The notes below the pieces were generated by a model. It made no database searches, had not been told where the DNA came from, and saw only the letters and a list, made by a program, of their open reading frames with translations. Positions 7,845 to 17,069 of a DNA stretch of 41,993 nucleotides are shown piece by piece. Each line of letters begins with the position of its first letter. Positions within the stretch are counted from its first letter, which is position 1. A program made the translations under genes and the position numbers. Origin of the DNA: Herbaspirillum frisingense (GTDB taxonomy: Bacteria > Pseudomonadota > Gammaproteobacteria > Burkholderiales > Burkholderiaceae_D); NCBI GenBank assembly GCA_009914615.1, contig WNDX01000018.1, positions 1 through 41,993 on the forward strand. The letters run 5' to 3'.

Positions 7845-8114
7845 ATGTCCATCGAAAAAGCAGCCAAGGCTGCCATTATCACCGATAACGCCCGTGCCGC
7901 TAACGACACCGGTTCTCCGGAAGTGCAAGTCGCGCTGCTGACCGCACGCATCAACGACCTGAACGGCCACTTCAAGGAACACTCCAAGGATCACCATTCC
8001 CGTCGCGGTCTGATCAAGATGGTTAACCGTCGCAAGAGCCTGCTGTCCTACCTGAAGGGCAAGGACGCCGACCGTTACCGCGCACTGATCGAAAAACTCG
8101 GTCTGCGTAAGTAA
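7845..8114 (+). CDS. rpsO: 30S ribosomal protein S15
   Basis: This 89-residue protein is of standard S15 length. Conserved blocks are [20 protein letters not shown], the [22 protein letters not shown] centre and the C-terminal [10 protein letters not shown] segment. S15 binds 16S rRNA and organises the central domain of the small subunit. The gene is followed by a strong terminator and then pnp, the classical rpsO-pnp order of proteobacteria. An AGG-type ribosome-binding site (GAAAGG) lies about 10 nt before the ATG. Confidence 0.98.
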   Translation: MSIEKAAKAAIITDNARAANDTGSPEVQVALLTARINDLNGHFKEHSKDHHSRRGLIKMVNRRKSLLSYLKGKDADRYRALIEKLGLRK

Positions 8115-8155
8115 TTTGACTCCGCGTCTCCATCCGGTTTCCGGGTCATAATCAG

Positions 8156-8195
8156 AATGCCTGCGTCACTTGTTGACGCGGGCATTTTGTTTTTT
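8156..8195 (+). terminator. Intrinsic terminator between rpsO and pnp
   Basis: A 13-bp stem pairs 8156-8168 with 8174-8186 around a 5-nt loop and is followed by a T-rich run to 8195. A weaker second hairpin (8222-8239, TCCG loop) with a T-run lies just downstream. In enterobacteria part of the rpsO transcript reads through into pnp, and the same could happen here. Confidence 0.88.
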
Positions 8196-8288
8196 GCGAT
8201 TCCGTAAGCTGATGCGCAGGCGCCGCCCTCCGGGGCAGCATTTCGTTTTTTGTTTCATCGTGGCGCAACAGGGCCGCGTTCGTCGTAA

Positions 8289-8309
8289 GTTGCCGGTCAT
8301 GCCGGTAAC
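8289..8309 (+). other. Hairpin in pnp leader
   Basis: GTTGCCGG (8289-8296) pairs with CCGGTAAC (8302-8309), 8 bp with one G-T pair and a 5-nt loop. It lies about 100 nt before the pnp start. In E. coli the pnp leader is cut by RNase III and PNPase to autoregulate. Whether this smaller hairpin plays that part is inference. Confidence 0.4.
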
Positions 8310-8409
8310 GGTGGTGAGGTGAACGACAGCGCCTGAAAATCTGTCGGCAAAAGGAAGTCGCGCACCGCGGACACAGTCGGGGCCGGCTCCATAAAAGAAA
8401 GGAAATACC

Positions 8410-10548
8410 GTGTTCAATAAAGTTAGCAAAACCTTCCAGTACGGCCAGCATCAGGTGACCCTGGAAACCGGCGAAATCGCTCGCCAGGCTTCCGGCGCAG
8501 TGCTGGTGTCGGTTGAAGACACCGTCATCCTGGCAACCGTGGTGGCACGCAAGGAAGCCAAGCCGGGCCAGGACTTCTTCCCCCTGACCGTCGACTACAT
8601 CGAAAAGACCTACGCGGCCGGCCGTATCCCCGGCGGTTTCTTCAAGCGCGAAGGCAAGCCCTCCGAAAAGGAAACCCTGACCTCGCGCCTGATCGATCGT
8701 CCGATCCGCCCGCTGTTCCCGGAAGGCTACCTGAACGAAGTGCAGGTGATCGTGCACGTGCTGTCGGTCAACCCTGAAATCGATCCCGATATCCCCGCGA
8801 TGATCGGCGCCTCGGCTGCGCTGTCGATCGCCGGCATCCCGTTCGCTGGCCCGGTGGGCGCCGCGCGCGTGGCCTACATCGACGGCCAGTACGTCCTGAA
8901 CCCGACCCAGACCCAACTGAAGTCCTCGCAACTGGACCTGGTCGTGGCCGGTACCGAAAGCGCCGTGCTGATGGTCGAATCCGAAGCCGAGCAACTGTCC
9001 GAAGAAGTGATGCTGGGCGCCGTGGTGTTCGGTCACGAGCAATCGAAGGCCGTGATCGACGCCATCCACGAACTGGTGCGCGAAGGCGGCAAGCCGGAAG
9101 TCCAATGGGCCGCCCCGGCCAAGAACGACGCCCTGATCTCGCGCGTCTCGCAACTGGCCGAAGGCCCGCTGCGCGAAGCCTACCAGACCAAGGACAAGCA
9201 AGCCCGCACCGAAAAGCTGAAGGCCGTGTCGGCGCAGGTCAACGAAGCGCTGGTCGCTGAGGCCGCATCGAACGGCGGCGTTGCTGCCGATTCCGCTGAA
9301 GTCGGTTCCATCCTGTTCGACCTGGAAGCCAAGATCGTGCGTTCGCAGATCCTGGAAGGCGAACCGCGCATCGACGGTCGCGATACCCGCACCGTGCGTC
9401 CGATCTCGATCCGTACCGGCGTGCTGCCGCGTACCCACGGTTCGGCCCTGTTCACCCGTGGCGAAACCCAGGCGCTGGTGATCGCCACCCTGGGCACCGC
9501 GCGTGACGAGCAGAAGATCGACGGCCTGCTGGGCGAGCACACCGACCGCTTCATGCTCCACTACAACATGCCTCCGTTCGCCACCGGCGAAACCGGCCGC
9601 GTCGGTACGCCGAAGCGCCGCGAAATCGGCCACGGCCGCCTGGCCAAGCGCGCGCTGCTGGCCGCGCTGCCGGCTGCCGACGAGTTCAGCTACTCGGTGC
9701 GTCTGGTGTCGGAAATCACCGAATCCAACGGTTCCTCGTCGATGGCTTCCGTCTGCGGCGGCTGCCTGGCGCTGATGGACGCCGGCGTGCCGATGAAGGC
9801 GCACGTGGCCGGTATCGCCATGGGCCTGATCAAGGAAGGCAACAAGTTCGCCGTCCTGACCGACATCCTGGGCGATGAAGATCACCTGGGCGACATGGAC
9901 TTCAAGGTAGCCGGCACCGCCGAAGGCATCACCGCGCTGCAGATGGACATCAAGATCCAGGGCATCACCAAGGAAATCATGCAGGTCGCGCTGGAACAGG
10001 CCAAGGAAGGCCGCCAGCACATCCTGGGCAAGATGCAGGAAGCCGTTCCGGCCGGCCGCGCCGAGCTGTCCGACTTCGCACCGCGCCTGATCACCATCAA
10101 GATCAACCCCGAGAAGATCCGTGACGTGATCGGCAAGGGCGGCGCCGTGATCCGCGCGCTGACCGAAGAAACCGGCACCCAGATCGACATCAGCGACGAA
10201 GGCGTGGTCACCATCGCCTCCGTGGATGCATCGGCCGGCCAGGAAGCCAAGCGCCGCATCGAAGAGCTGACCGCTTCCGTGGAAGTGGGCAAGGTCTACG
10301 AAGGCACCGTGCTGAAGCTGCTGGACTTCGGCGCCATCGTCCAGGTCCTGCCGGGCAAGGATGGCCTGCTGCACATCAGCCAGATCGCCAACGAACGCGT
10401 CAACGCCGTTGCCGACTACCTGTCCGAAGGTCAGCAAGTGCGTGTCAAGGTTCTGGAAACCGACGACCGCGGCCGCCTGAAGCTGTCGATGAAGGCCGCC
10501 CAGGCCGAGGAGTCGGCCGGTACGCCGGCGCCGCAAGACGCGCAGTAA
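8410..10548 (+). CDS. pnp: Polyribonucleotide nucleotidyltransferase (PNPase)
   Basis: This 712-residue phosphorolytic 3'-5' exoribonuclease is a component of RNA decay. It has two RNase PH domains. The second holds the active-site region around [13 protein letters not shown] and the conserved acidic segment [15 protein letters not shown] domain with IRDVIGKGG lies near residue 567. A C-terminal S1 domain spans about 622-693 and contains GLLHISQIA. It starts with GTG at 8410 after an AAAGGAAA ribosome-binding site. Full length, no anomalies. It follows rpsO as expected and is followed by its own terminator. Confidence 0.98.
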   Translation: MFNKVSKTFQYGQHQVTLETGEIARQASGAVLVSVEDTVILATVVARKEAKPGQDFFPLTVDYIEKTYAAGRIPGGFFKREGKPSEKETLTSRLIDRPIRPLFPEGYLNEVQVIVHVLSVNPEIDPDIPAMIGASAALSIAGIPFAGPVGAARVAYIDGQYVLNPTQTQLKSSQLDLVVAGTESAVLMVESEAEQLSEEVMLGAVVFGHEQSKAVIDAIHELVREGGKPEVQWAAPAKNDALISRVSQLAEGPLREAYQTKDKQARTEKLKAVSAQVNEALVAEAASNGGVAADSAEVGSILFDLEAKIVRSQILEGEPRIDGRDTRTVRPISIRTGVLPRTHGSALFTRGETQALVIATLGTARDEQKIDGLLGEHTDRFMLHYNMPPFATGETGRVGTPKRREIGHGRLAKRALLAALPAADEFSYSVRLVSEITESNGSSSMASVCGGCLALMDAGVPMKAHVAGIAMGLIKEGNKFAVLTDILGDEDHLGDMDFKVAGTAEGITALQMDIKIQGITKEIMQVALEQAKEGRQHILGKMQEAVPAGRAELSDFAPRLITIKINPEKIRDVIGKGGAVIRALTEETGTQIDISDEGVVTIASVDASAGQEAKRRIEELTASVEVGKVYEGTVLKLLDFGAIVQVLPGKDGLLHISQIANERVNAVADYLSEGQQVRVKVLETDDRGRLKLSMKAAQAEESAGTPAPQDAQ

Positions 10549-10568
10549 GCATCGTCATTGCGGTTGTG

Positions 10569-10637
10569 CATCCGGCTCCGTGCCGGATGTTCGCCGACAG
10601 AGAATCCCCCGTCGCCGCAAGGCCGCGGGGGATTTTT
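10569..10637 (+). terminator. pnp terminator region
   Basis: Two hairpins follow pnp. The first is a perfect 8-bp stem (10569-10576 with 10582-10589) without a T-run. The second pairs 10603-10611 with 10626-10634 and ends in a T-run to 10637, giving an intrinsic terminator. Confidence 0.85.
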
Positions 10638-10877
10638 CTTGGGCGCGCTTGCTTCGGTGGCCACGGGTATGACAAAGTGGCCAAGTGCTTTCGAACCAAA
10701 AGTATGCGATTCTGTCCGTCTGCATTGAGGAAGATCAATTTTTCCTCGCGGCGGCGGTTTCGGGGGGAGCCATCGCCACGCGATGCAGGCTCATCCGAAT
10801 AGAGAGTAGGGGACATCGCCGCGCGTCGCCGCTTGGGCGCGCAGGCATAAAAACTATTTACTTTTGAAAGGAAGGCA
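10638..10877. other. Gap between the pnp terminator and ndh
   Basis: The pnp-ndh gap is 329 nt in total, and the first part holds the pnp terminator. The rest has no convincing open reading frame, and I see no promoter that stands out. The last 15 nt contain the GAAAGGAAGG ribosome-binding site of ndh. Confidence 0.6.
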
Positions 10878-12164
10878 ATGCCCCACGTAGTCATCATCGG
10901 CTGTGGTTTCGGTGGTCTGGCCGCCGCCCGGGAGCTGGCGGGCGCCGACGTGCGCATCACCATGATCGATCGCAGCAACCATCACCTGTTCCAGCCGCTG
11001 CTGTACCAGGTCGCCACCGCCGGGCTGTCGGCGCCGGCCATCAGCGCGCCGATCCGCGCCATCCTTTCCGCGCAGCGCAACCTGACCACGCTGATGGCCG
11101 CGGTCACCGCCATCGACACGGCCGCCAAGACGGTCTCGCTGGAAGACGGCACGACCATCGCCTACGACCACCTGATCGTGGCGGCGGGTTCCACCCACAG
11201 CTATTTCGGCCACGACGAATGGTCGCACCTGGCGCCCGGCCTGAAGACGCTGGAAGACGCCTTCGAGATCCGCAAGCGCATCCTGATGGCCTTCGAATAC
11301 GCCGAGCGCGAGACCGATGCGCGGCGCCGCCAGGAGTGGCTGACCTTCACCGTCATCGGCGGCGGCGCCACCGGCGTGGAAATGGCCGGCACGCTGGTCG
11401 AGATCGCCCGCCATACGCTGTCCGGCGAATTCCGCAATATCGACCCGCATTCGGCGCGCGTGGTGCTGATCGAAGGCTCCGACCGCATCCTCGGCGCCTA
11501 TCCGCCCGACCTGTCGGAAAAGGCGCGCGACCAGCTGCAGAAGCTGGGCGTGGACGTGCGCACCGGCAGCCGCGTGGTGCATATCGACGAGCAGTGTGTG
11601 CGCTACACCAATTTCGACGGCGAGCAGACGCTGGCGTCGCGCACCGTGATCTGGTCGGCCGGCGTGGCGGCGTCGCCGCTGGGCAAGTCGCTGGGCGTGG
11701 AACTGGATCGTGCCGGCCGCGTGCCGGTGTCGCCGCAGTTGAATATCGCCGGCCATGACGACGTCTATGTGATCGGCGACCTGGCCGCGGCGCAATCCGA
11801 CGGCAAGCCGGTGCCCGGCGTGTCGCCGGCGGCCAAGCAGATGGGCCGCGTGGCCGCGCGCAACATCAAGAACCGCATCGCCGGCCGTGCGCTCGACAGC
11901 TTCGTCTACCAGGACTACGGTTCGCTGGCCACCATTGGCCGCAAGGCTGCCATCGCCATGGTCGGCAAGCTGAAGTTCTCGGGTTATCCGGCCTGGCTGT
12001 TCTGGCTGTTCGTGCACGTCTACTTCCTGATCGGCTTCCGCAACCGGTTGATGGTGATGAGCGACTGGGCCTGGGCCTATCTCACCTTCAAGCGCAGCGC
12101 GCGGGTGATCTCGGCCACCATGCAGGAGCAGCGCGAAGCGCCACGCAAGCCGGCGGAGGAATAA
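10878..12164 (+). CDS. ndh: Type II NADH:quinone oxidoreductase (NDH-2)
   Basis: This 428-residue FAD enzyme passes electrons from NADH to quinone without pumping protons. It has two Rossmann folds: GCGFGGLAAA near residue 8 for FAD, and VIGGGATGVEMAG near residue 158 for NADH. The NHHLFQPLLYQVATAGL segment and VYVIGDLAA are typical NDH-2 features. The C-terminal part (about residues 370-410) has a hydrophobic stretch, YPAWLFWLFVHVYFLIGF, probably for membrane attachment. It is monocistronic, with a strong ribosome-binding site and its own terminator. It coexists in this window with the proton-pumping complex I, a non-pumping alternative to it. Confidence 0.92.
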   Translation: MPHVVIIGCGFGGLAAARELAGADVRITMIDRSNHHLFQPLLYQVATAGLSAPAISAPIRAILSAQRNLTTLMAAVTAIDTAAKTVSLEDGTTIAYDHLIVAAGSTHSYFGHDEWSHLAPGLKTLEDAFEIRKRILMAFEYAERETDARRRQEWLTFTVIGGGATGVEMAGTLVEIARHTLSGEFRNIDPHSARVVLIEGSDRILGAYPPDLSEKARDQLQKLGVDVRTGSRVVHIDEQCVRYTNFDGEQTLASRTVIWSAGVAASPLGKSLGVELDRAGRVPVSPQLNIAGHDDVYVIGDLAAAQSDGKPVPGVSPAAKQMGRVAARNIKNRIAGRALDSFVYQDYGSLATIGRKAAIAMVGKLKFSGYPAWLFWLFVHVYFLIGFRNRLMVMSDWAWAYLTFKRSARVISATMQEQREAPRKPAEE

Positions 12165-12192
12165 GGCGCATTGCATCAACGCTGGCCGCAGA

Positions 12193-12228
12193 AAAAAGCC
12201 CCCGTGCTTTCACGCACGGGGGCTTTTT
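12193..12228. terminator. Bidirectional intrinsic terminator
   Basis: A perfect 15-bp stem pairs 12193-12207 with 12214-12228 around a 6-nt loop and has A and T flanks. It serves ndh on the plus strand and the DUF2891 gene arriving on the minus strand. Confidence 0.93.
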
Positions 12229-12256
12229 CATGGGCGCTTGCCTGGCGCGTGCCGTC

Positions 12257-13261
12257 TCAGCCTTCCAGCGCCAGCAGCGCGAAGCTGGCCAGCCAGTGGC
12301 CGCCGCTGTAGTGGCTGCCGACCACCTGGTCGATGGAGGCCTGGATGTGGCGTTCCACCGATGCGCCGATGGCCTGGCGCGCCGGATGATCGGCGTGCAG
12401 GTGGCGCAGGATGTTCTTCATGCACCAGGCGCGCGACAGGTTCAGGCCGTCCAGGTGAGCGATCTTGGGATCGGTGGGATCGGACACGTGGGCCGGCTGC
12501 ATGATCTGCGAGATTTCTGCGATGCGCGGCAGGTACTTGTCGAACCAGGACTGGAAGCTGCCGGGCGGCAGTGCCTTGGTCATCAGCAGCGCTTCGGTGA
12601 GACCGCCGGAGATGTATTCGTCGCCGCCCGGTTCGTAGTGCGCCGGGTAATCGGTGTCGTTGCCGTAGTAGCGCAGCGAGGCGTCGACGATGACACCTTC
12701 CAGTTCACCGTCCTTCACGTGGCGCGCATAGTCCAGCGACAGCGCCAGCGCGAATGCGGTGTTGAAATGGGTGCCGACGCGGATCGGGTAGCTCAGCTTG
12801 GACAGGTAATCCAGCAGGCGGCGGCGGATTTCCGCGGTCAGCGGTGTCATGGCGGCATGCCATGCGGCCGCGCGCGGATGTGACGACATCAGCAGTTCCT
12901 GGTCCAGCGCCAGGATCCAGCCGAAGCCGTAGGGCCGTTCGAACGGGGCGCGGTTGGGCGCGCGGAAGTAATCGGTCTCGCGCTCCATCAGTTCGGGCGT
13001 GAAGTGCTCGTCGAAGATGGCGGTGATGTCGTCGCGCGCGGGCAGTTCCGGGTAGGTGCGCAGGCAGCGCAGCAGCAGCCAGAAGCCGTGCACCGCGGAG
13101 TGCCAGTCGTAGCAGCCATAGAACACCGGATGCATGGCGCGCGGCGAGAGCACGTCGTTGCCGTCGTTGAGCAGATGCATGATGTGGTTGGGATATTCCT
13201 GGCGCAGATAGGCCAGCGGCATGCGGGCGAAGGCTTGCGCCTGTTGGATGTTCAATTGCAT
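12257..13261 (-). CDS. DUF2891 family protein
   Basis: This 334-residue soluble protein belongs to DUF2891, whose biochemical function is not established. Visible features are HPVFYGCYDWHSAVHG near the N-terminus and the C-terminal GGHWLASFALLALEG. The many His and Trp residues and the helical pattern suggest an alpha/alpha-barrel-like fold. It has no signal peptide. A GGGAG ribosome-binding site lies just before the ATG at 13261, so the upstream extension of the open frame is rejected. It is last in the leftward run after DUF969-DUF979, 70 nt from DUF979. DUF2891 genes are often found near 5-oxoprolinase clusters, so a role in 5-oxoproline or related metabolism is a guess from context. Confidence 0.85.
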   Translation of the reverse strand: MQLNIQQAQAFARMPLAYLRQEYPNHIMHLLNDGNDVLSPRAMHPVFYGCYDWHSAVHGFWLLLRCLRTYPELPARDDITAIFDEHFTPELMERETDYFRAPNRAPFERPYGFGWILALDQELLMSSHPRAAAWHAAMTPLTAEIRRRLLDYLSKLSYPIRVGTHFNTAFALALSLDYARHVKDGELEGVIVDASLRYYGNDTDYPAHYEPGGDEYISGGLTEALLMTKALPPGSFQSWFDKYLPRIAEISQIMQPAHVSDPTDPKIAHLDGLNLSRAWCMKNILRHLHADHPARQAIGASVERHIQASIDQVVGSHYSGGHWLASFALLALEG

Positions 13262-13331
13262 GGGGACTCCCTGAAGCTGTTTGAAACGGCGCGGCCGCCG
13301 GTGGCGGCCGCGGTATGGCATGGCCTTCTGA

Positions 13332-14318
13332 TCAGCGGAAGGCGAGGAAGTACATCAGGAACACGTTGACCGTCAGCAGCGTCAGCGCGGTGGGGATCTG
13401 CACCTTGATCACCTGGTACTTGTTCTTCAATTCCAGCAGCGCGGCCGGCACGATATTGTAGTTCGCGGCCATCGGCGTCATCAGCGTGCCGCAGTACCCG
13501 GAATACATGCCGATGGCGACCAGCGGCGCCGGGTCGGCGTGATGGCCCATGATCAGGAAGGGCAGGGCGATGCCCGCGCTCATGACCGGGAAGGCGGCGA
13601 AGGCGTTGCCCATCACCATGGTGAACAGCGCCATGCCGACGCAGTAGATCACCACCACCTGGAAGCGGTTATCCGGATTGACGAACAGGCTCACCACCTG
13701 TTGCACCGAATTGCCGGTCTTGGCGGCCACGAACACGCCGCCCAGCATGGCCAGCATCAGCGGCAGGATCGCGGCCCAGCCGATCGAATCGACCAGGCGG
13801 CGCGACTGGCGCACCGCTTGCAGCGGCGTACCGCGGGTCAGCACCCAGCCTGCGATCAGTGCGCAGACGCAGGCCACGCACAGCGCCGCCAGCGTCAGCT
13901 GCTTCTGGTCCAGCAGGAACAGGCCGCCCACCGAGACGCCCTTGAGCAGCACGGTACAGGCCACGGTGATGACCGGGATCAGCACGGCCGGGAAGAACAG
14001 CCAGTTGCCCAGGCGCCTGGAGGAGGCCACCCGCTCTTCCTGCGACGAGGTGACGTAGCTGCCCATGGACAGCAGGCCGGTGCCGGCGATCAGCGAGATG
14101 ATGATGACCGTGGCGCCGATGATGCGGTAGGCCATGGACTTGCCGAGGTTATCCACCAGCAGGTCGCCGAACAGGAACACGGCGCCGAACAGGAACCAGA
14201 ACAGCGCGGTGGTCAGCCGCTTGGGATTGCCCTTGTCGCGCAGGGTCATGACCACCAGGATCATGACGATGATGCCGATCAGGTAGTAGATGCGGTTGAT
14301 GGAGATCAGTGTGCTCAT
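13332..14318 (-). CDS. DUF979 family membrane protein (probable transporter subunit)
   Basis: This 328-residue integral membrane protein starts MSTLISINRIYYLIGIIV and has about nine or ten hydrophobic segments. Conserved-looking loops are GNAFAAFPVMSAGI and MYSGYCGTLMTPMAANYN, which resemble the substrate-site loops of ion-coupled carboxylate transporters. Its start overlaps the DUF969 stop by 4 nt (ATGA), so the two are translationally coupled and probably form one transporter. The position next to pxpABC points to 5-oxoproline as substrate, but this is inference. An open frame extending upstream to 15104 is a shadow of DUF969 and not part of this gene. Confidence 0.9.
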   Translation of the reverse strand: MSTLISINRIYYLIGIIVMILVVMTLRDKGNPKRLTTALFWFLFGAVFLFGDLLVDNLGKSMAYRIIGATVIIISLIAGTGLLSMGSYVTSSQEERVASSRRLGNWLFFPAVLIPVITVACTVLLKGVSVGGLFLLDQKQLTLAALCVACVCALIAGWVLTRGTPLQAVRQSRRLVDSIGWAAILPLMLAMLGGVFVAAKTGNSVQQVVSLFVNPDNRFQVVVIYCVGMALFTMVMGNAFAAFPVMSAGIALPFLIMGHHADPAPLVAIGMYSGYCGTLMTPMAANYNIVPAALLELKNKYQVIKVQIPTALTLLTVNVFLMYFLAFR

Positions 14319-15043
14319 GCGTGCACCTTCGAAGAGTCGGATTGGATGGCTTTCCAGGCGTTGACGTCGCGGCGGATCGAGGCGTCGAGGCGGGTCAGGC
14401 GGAACATGTGGATCACCAGCGCCGACACGGCGGTGGGGATGGCCCACAGGCCGATGTGCAACGGTTCGATGTTGGTGATGCCGTTTTCCTTCAGGAAGGC
14501 GTCCATCAGCAGCACCGCGCCGAAGGCGATGAAGATGTCTTCGCCGAAGAACACCGCGATGTTGTCGCAGGCGGCGGCGTGCGCCTTGATCTTGTCGCGG
14601 ATGTGCTGCGGCAGGTCTTCGCCATAGGCATTGACGGCCGCGCCTTCGGCCATCGGCGCCAGCAGCGGACGCACCGTCTGCGCCTGGCCGCCCAGATAGA
14701 TCAGGCCCAGCGCCGCGGTGGCTTCGCGCACCACGAAGTAGAGCATCAGGATGCGCGCCGAGGTGGCGCTGGCGATGCTGGAGATCCACGCCTGCGCGCG
14801 CTCCTTCAGGCCATAGTGTTCCAGCAGGCCGATGATCGGCAGGATCAGCAGGAAGGTCGCCAGCGTGCGGCTGTTGACGAACTTCTCGCCGAAGGTTTCC
14901 AGCAGCATGCCGAAGTCCATGCCGACGGCCAGGCCGGTGGTGAGGCCGGCCACGGTGACCACCAGCAGCGGGTTGAAACGTAAGGCAAAGCCGGCCACGA
15001 CGATCGGTATCCCGATCAGCGGCAGCAGTGTCGTGCTCTCCAT
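14315..15043 (-). CDS. DUF969 family membrane protein (probable transporter subunit)
   Basis: This 242-residue membrane protein starts MESTTLLPLIGIPIVVAGFALRFNP in spirit of the family: hydrophobic segments, then REATAALGLIYLGG and FFGEDIFIAFGAVLLMDAF. It has about six or seven membrane segments. The ATG at 15043 follows an AAGGGAG ribosome-binding site. The gene is partnered with DUF979 through a 4-nt overlap. About 240 nt separate it from pxpA upstream, so it may have its own promoter or be the end of one long leftward operon. Function as half of a two-gene permease is inferred from invariable pairing and from context. Confidence 0.9.
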   Translation of the reverse strand: MESTTLLPLIGIPIVVAGFALRFNPLLVVTVAGLTTGLAVGMDFGMLLETFGEKFVNSRTLATFLLILPIIGLLEHYGLKERAQAWISSIASATSARILMLYFVVREATAALGLIYLGGQAQTVRPLLAPMAEGAAVNAYGEDLPQHIRDKIKAHAAACDNIAVFFGEDIFIAFGAVLLMDAFLKENGITNIEPLHIGLWAIPTAVSALVIHMFRLTRLDASIRRDVNAWKAIQSDSSKVHA

Positions 15044-15283
15044 GAAAAACTCCCTTGTAGTGAAAGACGAAAAACGTAATGGCGGATTGCAAGGCCCGTG
15101 CCAACGGAGCCCGCCGCGGCGTCTTGCGCGCACGCCCGAAAGCGCGCGCCCACGGCGCTGCCTGCGGCCTCTCGCGGGCCTCATTTTTACTGCTGCGACT
15201 GCGGGAACTGCTGTTTGCGACTACTCGATACGACTACTCGGAACTGAACGGCAATCAATGTCTCGCGAAGACGTGCGGATCGC

Positions 15284-16024
15284 TTACGCGATGGCGCGCA
15301 CGGCGATGCGTTCTTCGTGCAGACGTGCACGGATCTGGCGCGCGAAATCCAGCGCGTGCGGCCCATCTCCGTGCAGGCAGACGGTCTGCGCATTGACGCC
15401 GACCAGACTGCCGTCGATGGCCTTGACCTGCTTGTCCTTGATCAGCGATAGCGTCTGCGCGATGGCATCCTCGTCGTTCTCGATCATGGCGCCCGGTTGG
15501 CTGCGCGCGACCAGGCTGCCGTCGGCTTCATAGGCGCGATCGGCGAACACTTCTTCCACCGCATTGAGGTCGGCGTGGCGCGCGGCGGCGATCAGTTCGC
15601 TGCCGGCCAGGCCGTACAGGCTCAGTTCGGGATTGAAGGTGCGGATGGCGGCGCAGATGGCGTTGGCCAGCACGGCATCCTTGGCGGCCTGGTTGTAGAG
15701 CGCGCCGTGCGGCTTGACGTGTGTCATGCGACCGCCTTCGGCGCGCACGATCGCGTCCAGCGCGCCGAGCTGGTACAGCATGCCGCTGAAGATGTCCTCC
15801 GGCGGCAACTGCATGGCGCTGCGGCCGAAGTTCTCGCGGTCGGGGAAACTGGGGTGGGCGCCGATGGCGACGTGGTTCTGGATCGCCCAGCGCACGCTGC
15901 GGCGCATGGTGGCGGCATCGCCCGCATGCCAGCCGCAGGCGATGTTGGCGGAGCTGACCAGGGTCAGCAACTGTTCGTCGGTGTCGCAGCCTTCGCCGAG
16001 GTCGGCGTTTAGATCGATGTGCAT
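15284..16024 (-). CDS. pxpA: 5-oxoprolinase subunit PxpA (LamB/YcsF family)
   Basis: PxpA works with PxpB and PxpC as the ATP-dependent 5-oxoprolinase, which opens 5-oxo-L-proline to glutamate. The 246-residue protein begins [20 protein letters not shown], the family signature. It also shows [25 protein letters not shown] and [10 protein letters not shown], with the conserved Asp and His residues of its (beta/alpha) barrel. The start at 16024 is set by this conserved N-terminus. It follows pxpC with a 10-nt gap in the leftward operon. Full length. Confidence 0.96.
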   Translation of the reverse strand: MHIDLNADLGEGCDTDEQLLTLVSSANIACGWHAGDAATMRRSVRWAIQNHVAIGAHPSFPDRENFGRSAMQLPPEDIFSGMLYQLGALDAIVRAEGGRMTHVKPHGALYNQAAKDAVLANAICAAIRTFNPELSLYGLAGSELIAAARHADLNAVEEVFADRAYEADGSLVARSQPGAMIENDEDAIAQTLSLIKDKQVKAIDGSLVGVNAQTVCLHGDGPHALDFARQIRARLHEERIAVRAIA

Positions 16025-16034
16025 GGCGTGTCCC

Positions 16035-17069
16035 TTATTTTCGGTAAAGCGTTGCACGCGACCAGTCGAGTGCGGCAACCGTGTCGCGGATGGAATCCAG
16101 ATAGTGTTGCTGTTCTTCCGCCGCGGCCAGGGCGCCCGCCATGTCGCAGGGTTCCAGGCGCAGCGTGGCGTTGAGCGGCGCCTGCGCCAGCTTCCACAGG
16201 TCGGCGCCGATCACCACGCCGATCTTGGGATAGCCGCCGGTGGTCTGGGCGTCGCCCATGAGGATGATGGGCTGGCCCGAGGGCGGCACCTGGATCACGC
16301 CGGGCACCACGCCGTGCGACAGCATGTCGCGGCCGTGCTTGCGCTTGAGTTCGGCGCCTTCCAGGCGATAGCCCATGCGGTTGCTGTTGGGCGTGACGCG
16401 CCAGGCGTCGGACCACAGCACCTCCTTGGAGGCATGGGTGAATTGGTCGAATTCGGGGCCGGGCAGCACGCGCAGCGTGACGTGCCGGCTGTGCTCGTCT
16501 TCGCGCAGGGCCAGGCCGCTCCAGCGCGGTGAGCGTACGCCGAAGGCCGGGCCATGCACCGCGGCTTCGGCCTGTTGCGCGTCGCCCAGGGGGAGCTTGT
16601 CGCCGCGGCGCAGCGCGCGTCCCTGATGGCCGCCGAAGCCGGCCTTCAGATCGGTGCTGCGCGAGTCCAGCACCAGCGGCACGTCGATGCCGCCGGCCAC
16701 CGCCAGATAGGTACGCATGCTGTGGCGCGGCGGCTGCTCGGGACTGTCGGGGGCGGCAAGGCTCAGTTTGAACGTGCTGCCGGCGCGCACCGGGATGCTC
16801 CAGCAGGCCGGCAGCGGCTTGCCGTCCAACGTCGCGCCGATGTCGTCACCGCCCAGCGCGATGCGGGTGTCGGTGCGAAAGCGGATCTCGCACACGCCCA
16901 TCGTGATTTCCAGGCCCGCCGCGTCGGCCGGATTGCCGACCAGCAGATTGGCCGAGGACAGCGCCAGCGCGTTGAGCGCGCCGCCGGGATGAATGCCCAG
17001 GCTGCGATGGCCGTAGCGGCCCAGATCCTGCACCGAGGCCAGCATGCCGGGTTGGATGATTTCTATCAT
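16035..17069 (-). CDS. pxpC: 5-oxoprolinase subunit PxpC (biotin-dependent carboxyltransferase-like, KipA)
   Basis: This 344-residue protein is of the carboxyltransferase-domain subunit 2 (AHS2) family. Conserved features are [16 protein letters not shown] and [22 protein letters not shown] at the N-terminus, and [23 protein letters not shown] in part near the C-terminus. It overlaps pxpB by 4 nt (ATGA), so translation is coupled. It acts with PxpB in the ATP-dependent phosphorylation step of 5-oxoprolinase. B. subtilis KipA is a homologue named for sporulation kinase control. The oxoprolinase role is more likely here because all three pxp genes are together. Confidence 0.95.
   Translation of the reverse strand: MIEIIQPGMLASVQDLGRYGHRSLGIHPGGALNALALSSANLLVGNPADAAGLEITMGVCEIRFRTDTRIALGGDDIGATLDGKPLPACWSIPVRAGSTFKLSLAAPDSPEQPPRHSMRTYLAVAGGIDVPLVLDSRSTDLKAGFGGHQGRALRRGDKLPLGDAQQAEAAVHGPAFGVRSPRWSGLALREDEHSRHVTLRVLPGPEFDQFTHASKEVLWSDAWRVTPNSNRMGYRLEGAELKRKHGRDMLSHGVVPGVIQVPPSGQPIILMGDAQTTGGYPKIGVVIGADLWKLAQAPLNATLRLEPCDMAGALAAAEEQQHYLDSIRDTVAALDWSRATLYRK

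Noticed and set aside
8152-10536. 794-codon open frame antisense to pnp
   Set aside because: Long antisense frames are expected in GC-rich genes with strong third-position bias. The sense strand is an unmistakable PNPase.
15218-15240. Short direct repeat CGACTACTCG in the pxpA-DUF969 gap
   Set aside because: Only two 10-bp copies are present, with no flanking symmetry or relation to a promoter. This is too little to call a regulatory site or the start of an array.
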